DNA of 32,724 nucleotides from positions 1-32,724 of the forward strand of contig JAQWYM010000030.1 in the NCBI GenBank assembly GCA_029253965.1. The letters run 5' to 3'. Positions 27,553 through 32,724 of this stretch are shown piece after piece; position 1 is the first letter of the stretch, and each line of letters opens with the position of its first letter. Source of the stretch: Gammaproteobacteria bacterium (GTDB lineage Bacteria > Pseudomonadota > Gammaproteobacteria > UBA4575). Both the position numbers and the translations under genes were made by a program. The notes below the pieces were generated by a model. It had not been told where the DNA came from. It saw only the letters and a list, made by a program, of their open reading frames with translations, and ran no database searches.

Positions 27553-27597
27553 TTCTCCCGTCTAACAAAAAACGTATAGGGAGAGTACGTCTTTTTT
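27553..27597 (-). promoter_or_regulatory. pilA leader: Shine-Dalgarno sequence and upstream hairpin complementary to it
   Basis: Read on the minus strand, a stem (A6-G-ACGTA at 27597-27586, paired with TACGT6 at 27576-27567, with one bulged base) closes a 9-base loop, CTCTCCCTA. The loop bases TCTCCC (27584-27579) are exactly complementary to GGGAGA of the pilA SD sequence (27559-27554). The leader could therefore switch between an exposed and a hidden SD sequence, or the hairpin plus T6 could act as a weak attenuator. I saw no sigma-54 type -24/-12 promoter further upstream. Confidence 0.45.
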
Positions 27598-27788
27598 CTG
27601 AGTTTGACTAATGGTGTATTTAGATAACGATAGTGAGTGCAGATATAACGCATTAGTGCGGAGATAAGATGCAGCCTGAGTACAGACTAGAAGCCGAATG
27701 CATCGTTGGTATATGATAATATTAATACTGAATTGGTGACTGATTACTCAGTTCATAACGTATCTTTATTAGCCATGGTTATCATTTA

Positions 27789-29420
27789 ATGTCGGATCAA
27801 TCTTTACGTATCGTAGTTGCCCAACTGAACTTTACGGTTGGGGATATTGAGGGTAATTGCGAAAAAATGTTGCTCGCCCTAGCAGAGGCCAAGGCTGAGC
27901 AAGCGCACTGTATTGTTTTTAGTGAGTTAGCCACTATTGGCTACCCTGCTGAGGACTTGCTCTATCGAAGGCATATCTTTGCGCGTATCGATGAGACGCT
28001 GGCACAGTTGGCACAGGCCTCAGTGGGGATTGTTACTGTCGTGGGCACACCATGGATGCAGCAGGGCGATCTATATAATGCGGCCCTGGTCTTACGAGAA
28101 GGTGAGATTACAGAGCAATACTTTAAACACAAGCTACCTAATTATAATGAATTTGATGAGAAGCGTCACTTTAAGGCGGGTAGTGCCGCCTGTGTTTTTG
28201 ATTTAGCAGGCACATCAGTCGCCTTGATGATTTGTGAGGATGCTTGGTGGCCAGAGCCTATTGCAGCAGCCAAGCAGGCTGGTGCAGAGGTAGTGTTAAA
28301 TATTAATGCCAGTCCATTTCATGTCAGTAAGCTACTAGAACGTACCCAAAAGATGAGGAAGAGGGTCACTGAAACTGATTTGCCGATTCTCTGTTTAAAC
28401 CAGATTGGTGGGCAGGATGAACTAGTCTTTGATGGTCAGTCATTTGCCATGAATGCTGATAAAGAGATTGTCTTTTTAGCTCCAGCTTTTAGCGAAGGAA
28501 TCTATTGCCTAGAGTTTGATCGCAAACAACAGTGTTTTTTAAAGCAGCACTGTGCTGAGCCTCTAGAAACAAATGCAGCAATCTATCAGGCACTGACCTA
28601 TGGGTTGCAAGACTATGTGCACAAAAACGGTTTCAAGGGAGGCTTGATCGGCTTATCCGGTGGTATTGATTCTGCTTTAGCGTTAACGCTGGCTGTTGAT
28701 GCGCTGGGTCCTGAGCAGGTGCATGCGGTCATGATGCCCTCACAATACACCTCGCAAATGAGCTTGGATGATGCCGCTGAACTTGCCGCTAACATGGGGG
28801 TTCGTTACAGCGTGATTCCGATTGAATCACTATATGAGCAGTTTCTTGATGTCTTGGCTGTGCCTTTTGCTGGTGCTGCAGCGGATACCACTGAAGAAAA
28901 TATTCAGGCACGTATTCGTGGTTTATTACTGATGGCATTATCAAACAAGTCTGACTATATGTTGATTTCGACAGGTAATAAAAGTGAAATGGCTGTGGGT
29001 TACGCGACGCTGTATGGTGATATGGCGGGTGGCTTCGCGCCTTTAAAAGATGTGTTAAAAACTCGTGTATTCGCCTTAGCAAATTATAAGAATGATAATG
29101 GCGAGATCATTCCTCAGCGGATTATTGATCGGCCACCGAGTGCTGAACTAGCGCCTGATCAAAAAGATGAAGATTCGTTACCTGCTTATTCAGAGCTGGA
29201 CCGTATCCTTGAGTTGTTTATTGAGTATGATTTTTCACGCAGTGAAATCATAGAGCAAGGCTTTGCGCCGGCGTTGGTGGCGCGTGTCATCAGTATGGTC
29301 TTCAAGAGTGAATATAAGCGTCGTCAAGCGCCACCAGGGATTAAGGTATCGAAGCGCTCGTTTGGTAGAGATCGTCGCTATCCGATCACTTCAGGGGCTT
29401 TAAGGTACCTGAAGGATTAA
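27789..29420 (+). CDS. nadE: Glutamine-dependent NAD+ synthetase
   Basis: This enzyme converts deamido-NAD+ to NAD+ using ATP and ammonia from glutamine. The 543-residue product joins an N-terminal nitrilase-type glutaminase domain (about 1-260) to a C-terminal NAD synthetase domain. The glutaminase triad is visible as E46, K115 and C149. The synthetase P-loop SGGIDS lies at 290-295, followed by STGNKSEMAVGY and RPPSAELAPDQKDEDSLP. The two-domain form differs from the short ammonia-dependent E. coli NadE. No SD sequence is evident before the ATG. It is divergent from pilA across a 243-bp gap and stands as a single gene. Confidence 0.97.
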   Translation: MSDQSLRIVVAQLNFTVGDIEGNCEKMLLALAEAKAEQAHCIVFSELATIGYPAEDLLYRRHIFARIDETLAQLAQASVGIVTVVGTPWMQQGDLYNAALVLREGEITEQYFKHKLPNYNEFDEKRHFKAGSAACVFDLAGTSVALMICEDAWWPEPIAAAKQAGAEVVLNINASPFHVSKLLERTQKMRKRVTETDLPILCLNQIGGQDELVFDGQSFAMNADKEIVFLAPAFSEGIYCLEFDRKQQCFLKQHCAEPLETNAAIYQALTYGLQDYVHKNGFKGGLIGLSGGIDSALALTLAVDALGPEQVHAVMMPSQYTSQMSLDDAAELAANMGVRYSVIPIESLYEQFLDVLAVPFAGAAADTTEENIQARIRGLLLMALSNKSDYMLISTGNKSEMAVGYATLYGDMAGGFAPLKDVLKTRVFALANYKNDNGEIIPQRIIDRPPSAELAPDQKDEDSLPAYSELDRILELFIEYDFSRSEIIEQGFAPALVARVISMVFKSEYKRRQAPPGIKVSKRSFGRDRRYPITSGALRYLKD

Positions 29421-29430
29421 GCCAGACTTC

Positions 29431-29451
29431 CTGACTGAAAGGCTGAGTCAG
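29431..29451. terminator. Possible weak hairpin between convergent nadE and bamD
   Basis: A 6-bp inverted repeat (CTGACT at 29431-29436, AGTCAG at 29446-29451) lies in the 53-bp gap between the two convergent stop codons. It has no T-tract, so a terminator role is only suggested by position. Confidence 0.25.
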
Positions 29452-29473
29452 ACTGCTAATTCAGCGCTCTAGC

Positions 29474-30349
29474 TTAATCACAATAGTAGGTTTTTAAATT
29501 CAAACGCTCGAGCAAGCGAGACCACGTCGTAGTCGCACAACTAATCTTGGTGGGTTTTAATGATGGGTCCTTTATCGAGCCATCAGGCAGCGTAAAGTTA
29601 GCGAGGTAGACCTTGTTAGCATCATTCGCTAGGTCATCAATCTCTAGTTGACGATAAGCCTGCTCTAAAATGTAAACGGCTTGAGGCATGGCGGGTGCAC
29701 CTTGATATTTCTGCATCACATACTGTGCGCGATTTGCTGCTGCCAGATAGGCGCCACGACGCATGTAGAAATCGGCAACACTCACTTCGTGTTCAGCTAA
29801 TTCGTTGCGTAAAAAAACCATGCGCTGCTGTGCATCAAAAGCATAATTACTGTCAGGGAATCGTTTAATCAAGGTATTAAAGACGTCAAAGGCTTCTAAT
29901 AGAGGCTTTGGGTCTTTATCTGATGGGTTACGCGGTATAAAAGCATTAAAGACCGACTTACTCTTATCAAATAAGGCGAGGCCTTTGATGTAGTAAGCGT
30001 AGGCAATATTGTCATGCTCAGGGTTGAGACGGATAAAACGGTCAGCCATATCGACAGCAATATCCATATCCATTTGATTGTAATAAAGGTAAGCCAAGTC
30101 CAGCTGCGCTTGTTGCGCATAAATGCCGAAGGGATAGCGTGATTCTAGTAATGCATAGCTACCGACAGCATCTAGTGAACGGTTTCCATACATTTCGCCA
30201 CGCGCTTTATCATAAAGTTGACGTGCGCTGATATCATCACTAATCTCATCCTCATCGTCATCATCTCCCCAGAACCCCTTTATCGTGGAACAGGCAGATA
30301 GATTGACGCAAAGAATGGTAGCGAGAAGAAGCTTTAGCAGTTTAGGCAT
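29474..30349 (-). CDS. bamD: Outer membrane assembly lipoprotein BamD (ComL/YfiO)
   Basis: BamD is an essential lipoprotein of the BAM complex that inserts beta-barrel proteins into the outer membrane. The frame is open from 30394. I choose ATG 30349 because the product then begins with a lipoprotein signal peptide ending in the lipobox LSAC (Cys20). The 291-residue precursor has an acidic stretch of Asp and Glu at about 27-37, then TPR-like repeats containing YPFGIYAQQAQLDLAY, DRFIRLNPEHDNIAYAYYIKGLA and RRGAYLAAANRAQYV. It is longer than E. coli BamD (245) because of this acidic insert and a C-terminal extension. It is divergent from rluD, as yfiO is in E. coli. Confidence 0.96.
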   Translation of the reverse strand: MPKLLKLLLATILCVNLSACSTIKGFWGDDDDEDEISDDISARQLYDKARGEMYGNRSLDAVGSYALLESRYPFGIYAQQAQLDLAYLYYNQMDMDIAVDMADRFIRLNPEHDNIAYAYYIKGLALFDKSKSVFNAFIPRNPSDKDPKPLLEAFDVFNTLIKRFPDSNYAFDAQQRMVFLRNELAEHEVSVADFYMRRGAYLAAANRAQYVMQKYQGAPAMPQAVYILEQAYRQLEIDDLANDANKVYLANFTLPDGSIKDPSLKPTKISCATTTWSRLLERLNLKTYYCD

Positions 30350-30411
30350 CGGTATCGAAGTAGTTTTACTCAAGCTCGGTAGTATACCGCACACATTAGC
30401 GCAAGCACATT

Positions 30412-31368
30412 ATGTCTGAACAAATCACCCATAGTTTTATTATTCCTGATGATCACCACGGCTGGCGTCTTGATCGATCATTAACCGAATTACTCGGAAA
30501 GTACTCCCGATCTCGCGTACAAACGTGGATTAATCAAGATCAAGTACAGGTCGATGGGGCTAACCAGCCCTGTAAATTCTCTCTGAAAGGAGGGGAGTCT
30601 GTGTACCTTGTGATCACTGCTGAATCAGTCAATGAGCAACATCAGGCAGAAAACATCCCTCTAGATATCGTTTTTGAAGACGAACATCTCTTGGTGGTGA
30701 ATAAACCAGTGGGTTTAGTTGTGCATCCTGGTGCAGGTATCGCTAAGGGAACCTTGCTCAATGCACTGCTCTATCACTCTGAATTGTTAGCTGAAATCCC
30801 ACGAGCTGGCATTGTCCATCGGCTGGATAAAGATACGACAGGACTGATGGTGGTGGCTAAGTCATTGGTGGCTCATGCTGAGTTAGTGAAAAGTCTTCAA
30901 GAACATGTCGTTCAGAGACGATATTACGCCGTCCTTAGGGGGCAGGTGATATCTGGGGGCAAAATAGATCAGCCAATAGGGCGACATCCGCATGATCGCA
31001 TCAAAATGGCAGTCAATCCGCGTGGCAAAGATGCCATCACGCATTACAAAGTGGTTGAAAAGTATCAGAAACATACGCTGATTGAAGCCAGTCTGGAAAC
31101 CGGTAGAACCCATCAAATCCGCGTCCACTTTGCGAGTTTAAATTACCCTTTAGTCGGTGATACGACCTATGCACGTCGAATTCAGCGAGTTTCAGGGGTT
31201 GCACCAGAGCTGAATGAAGTGCTGGCAAACTTTCCAAGGCAAGCCTTGCATGCCCATAGTTTGGCCTTTAAGCATCCAGTGACCTCTGAGGAAGTGAAAT
31301 GGGCAGTGCCGATGCCAGATGATCTACAAGCCTTGGTCACAGCCCTAAGGACTTATTCAGCACAATGA
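30412..31368 (+). CDS. rluD: 23S rRNA pseudouridine synthase RluD
   Basis: RluD makes pseudouridines 1911, 1915 and 1917 in helix 69 of 23S rRNA. The 318-residue product has an N-terminal S4 RNA-binding domain (about 17-70; WRLDRSLTELL to the VQVDG turn). The RluA-type catalytic domain has the active-site motif HRLDKDTTGL, with the nucleophilic Asp139, and later GRTHQIRVHFASL. The position divergent from bamD and directly upstream of pgeF is the widely conserved arrangement, favouring RluD over RluC. The stop overlaps the pgeF start by 4 bp. Confidence 0.95.
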   Translation: MSEQITHSFIIPDDHHGWRLDRSLTELLGKYSRSRVQTWINQDQVQVDGANQPCKFSLKGGESVYLVITAESVNEQHQAENIPLDIVFEDEHLLVVNKPVGLVVHPGAGIAKGTLLNALLYHSELLAEIPRAGIVHRLDKDTTGLMVVAKSLVAHAELVKSLQEHVVQRRYYAVLRGQVISGGKIDQPIGRHPHDRIKMAVNPRGKDAITHYKVVEKYQKHTLIEASLETGRTHQIRVHFASLNYPLVGDTTYARRIQRVSGVAPELNEVLANFPRQALHAHSLAFKHPVTSEEVKWAVPMPDDLQALVTALRTYSAQ

Positions 31369-32120
31369 GTGATGCTGGCCTGGATTTTATCCGGCCTCTT
31401 TGGCCTTTACAGCAGCATCTTGAAGTGGTCACTACGACCCGCTGCGGTGGTTTCAGCGCAGCACCTTTTAATGCACTGAATTTAGCCTTACATGTCGGTG
31501 ATGATCGTCTTGCAGTGAGACGCAACCGCGCCTTAATAAAGCAACAATTAAACCTACCCCAAGAGCCTAAATGGCTACAACAAGTGCATGCGACAACCTT
31601 AGTCTGTGCTGATGAATTGATTCCAGATGAGGTACAAGCCGATGCTAGTTATAGTCAGCAAGCTGGCACAGTGTGTGCCATTTTAAGCGCTGATTGTATG
31701 CCAATCGTGTTAGCAGCCAGTGATGCCAGTTGTGTTGTGCTGCTGCATGCTGGCTGGCGTGGTCTGGTGGCAGGAATAGTGCAGAAATCATTAGCAGTTA
31801 TTCGCTCCAAACAAGCAAGAGATATCGAGTTTTATGCGTGGTTAGGGCCTGCTATTGGCGCACAGGTATTTGAAGTGGGCGCTGAAGTAAGAGCCGAGTT
31901 TATGAAACAAGATGCTGGCTTAGCCTGTGCCTTTAAAGAATATCGCCAACAACGGTATCTATGTGATTTTTATCTTTTGGCACGTCGTATTCTAGCGGCT
32001 GCTGATGTCAATCAAGTGTTCGGTGGTGAACACTGCACGTATTCTGATCAGGATCGTTTCTTTTCCTATCGCAGAGCATCGACAACGGGTCGCATCGCAA
32101 CATTAGCCTATTTAAAATAA
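31365..32120 (+). CDS. pgeF: Peptidoglycan editing factor PgeF (YfiH, multicopper polyphenol oxidase-like fold)
   Basis: In E. coli, YfiH (PgeF) prevents incorporation of L-serine at position 1 of the peptidoglycan stem. Homologues such as LACC1 act on purine nucleosides. The 251-residue product has TTTRCGGFSAAPFNALNLALHVGDD at the N-terminus and the zinc-site residues H75 in QQVHA, C111 in SADCMPIVL and H128 in LLHAGWRGL. The CTYSDQDRFFSYRR stretch near the end is also typical. It is translationally coupled to rluD by an ATGA overlap. clpB often follows in other genomes but is not found here. Confidence 0.94.
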   Translation: MSDAGLDFIRPLWPLQQHLEVVTTTRCGGFSAAPFNALNLALHVGDDRLAVRRNRALIKQQLNLPQEPKWLQQVHATTLVCADELIPDEVQADASYSQQAGTVCAILSADCMPIVLAASDASCVVLLHAGWRGLVAGIVQKSLAVIRSKQARDIEFYAWLGPAIGAQVFEVGAEVRAEFMKQDAGLACAFKEYRQQRYLCDFYLLARRILAAADVNQVFGGEHCTYSDQDRFFSYRRASTTGRIATLAYLK

Positions 32121-32284
32121 GTGCTTCTCAAGAACGCCTGTGTTTTTGTATTAAACCGGCAATAGAAAGAGTTAAGCCTGTTAACTGCTGCAGTATGTTA
32201 AATAAACACTGTCAAAAATAGATAACTAGAAGTGATTTTGCTTGCGCGGATAGCGCAATGTTACGAGGAAGGTTTAGAGGGGTT

Positions 32285-32314
32285 AAAAACTCAGGCCCTC
32301 AGAAGAGGGCCTGA
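32285..32314 (-). terminator. Intrinsic terminator of the substrate-binding protein gene
   Basis: A perfect 10-bp G+C-rich inverted repeat (32291-32300 and 32305-32314, AGAA loop on the + strand) is followed on the minus strand by GTTTTT. It starts 22 bp after the minus-strand stop codon, an ideal position. Between this and the pgeF stop, 32121-32284 holds no gene that I can recognise; it contains only a small 6-bp inverted repeat (TTGCGC/GCGCAA, 32242-32258). Confidence 0.85.
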
Positions 32315-32336
32315 ATCCATCAACTAAAAAAACTTC

Positions 32337-32724
32337 TTATAGGTCGAAGTCGTCGTCGTTGTTATTAGCATCACAAGGACGTGCTTCAATGGCGTTATCA
32401 GCTGCGTACTTAGCCGCACCTGCGTCAATGATAGTCTGTGATAGGGCTACGTCACCCTCAATCCAGTCAGATACGATGTTCCACTTACGTGCACTTGCAT
32501 CCCATTGCTGGAATTTAGCCAAGTGACCACCGACGTGATCTAAGCAGCTTAGCGCTAGCTCAGGTACGAGACCTGTAGCGCCTAACTCTTCGATACGCTC
32601 AGCAGTAAGCACTAAGTTCTCAAAGCCCCAACGTGTCTCAGCACTAGATAGTGCACGATTGCCAAAACGCTCTTGAGCAATACGTAGCGCTTCAGTGTGA
32701 ACAACACCGGCTAGTACACCTAGG
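32337..32724 (-). CDS. Periplasmic substrate-binding protein of a branched-chain amino acid type ABC transporter, C-terminal part
   Basis: Only the last ~128 codons are in the window; the gene continues past the right edge. The frame can be read from base 32723 without a break, so the GTG at 32612 is an internal valine and not a start. The sequence has the pattern of LivJ-like type 1 binding proteins annotated for branched-chain amino acids: EALRIAQERFGNR, TRWGFENLVLTAERIEELG, LSCLDHVGGH and KFQQWDA...KWNIVSDWI. The C-terminus is acidic and Asn/Asp-rich (NNNDDDFDL). The true substrate cannot be inferred from this part. An intrinsic terminator follows. Confidence 0.75.
   Translation of the reverse strand, partial: LGVLAGVVHTEALRIAQERFGNRALSSAETRWGFENLVLTAERIEELGATGLVPELALSCLDHVGGHLAKFQQWDASARKWNIVSDWIEGDVALSQTIIDAGAAKYAADNAIEARPCDANNNDDDFDL

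Overview
The window is a chromosomal segment of a gammaproteobacterium of moderate G+C content, with Gram-negative traits: a meso-DAP-type MurE, the outer-membrane assembly lipoprotein BamD, SecA with a zinc-binding tail, ZapD, and type IVa pilus genes. The gene order resembles the Escherichia coli and Pseudomonas dcw and pil neighbourhoods, but the sequence alone does not let me name a genus. I found no rRNA, tRNA, CRISPR array, insertion sequence, prophage or toxin/defence island. This is a conserved housekeeping region, and I do not see a new biological system in it.

Region 1 (1-16956, + strand) is the division and cell wall (dcw) cluster: rsmH (5' end cut by the window edge), ftsL, ftsI, murE, murF, mraY, murD, ftsW, murG, murC, murB, ddl, ftsQ, ftsA, ftsZ. 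It makes UDP-MurNAc-pentapeptide, lipid I and lipid II, and the core divisome. Most genes overlap by 1-11 bp, which suggests translational coupling. ftsZ has its own 46-bp leader and a strong Shine-Dalgarno (SD) sequence.

Region 2 (16969-23436) holds dciA (minus strand, convergent with ftsZ), then on the + strand a membrane-anchored M23/LytM peptidase gene, secA, argJ and a Nudix-ThiE fusion. The lpxC gene that follows ftsZ in E. coli and Pseudomonas is absent; ftsZ and dciA are only 12 bp apart. A perfect 19-bp inverted repeat lies just upstream of secA.

Region 3 (23451-27545, minus strand) reads pilA, pilC, pilD, coaE, zapD in the direction of transcription. Compared with the E. coli and Pseudomonas arrangement, pilB (the assembly ATPase) and yacG are missing.

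Region 4 (27789-32724) holds nadE (+), bamD (-), the overlapping pair rluD and pgeF (+), and the 3' end of a periplasmic substrate-binding protein gene (-) with a clear intrinsic terminator.

The points most worth a second look are the lpxC gap, the hairpin-rich leaders of secA and pilA, the unusual MurE motifs, and the absence of pilB between pilA and pilC.
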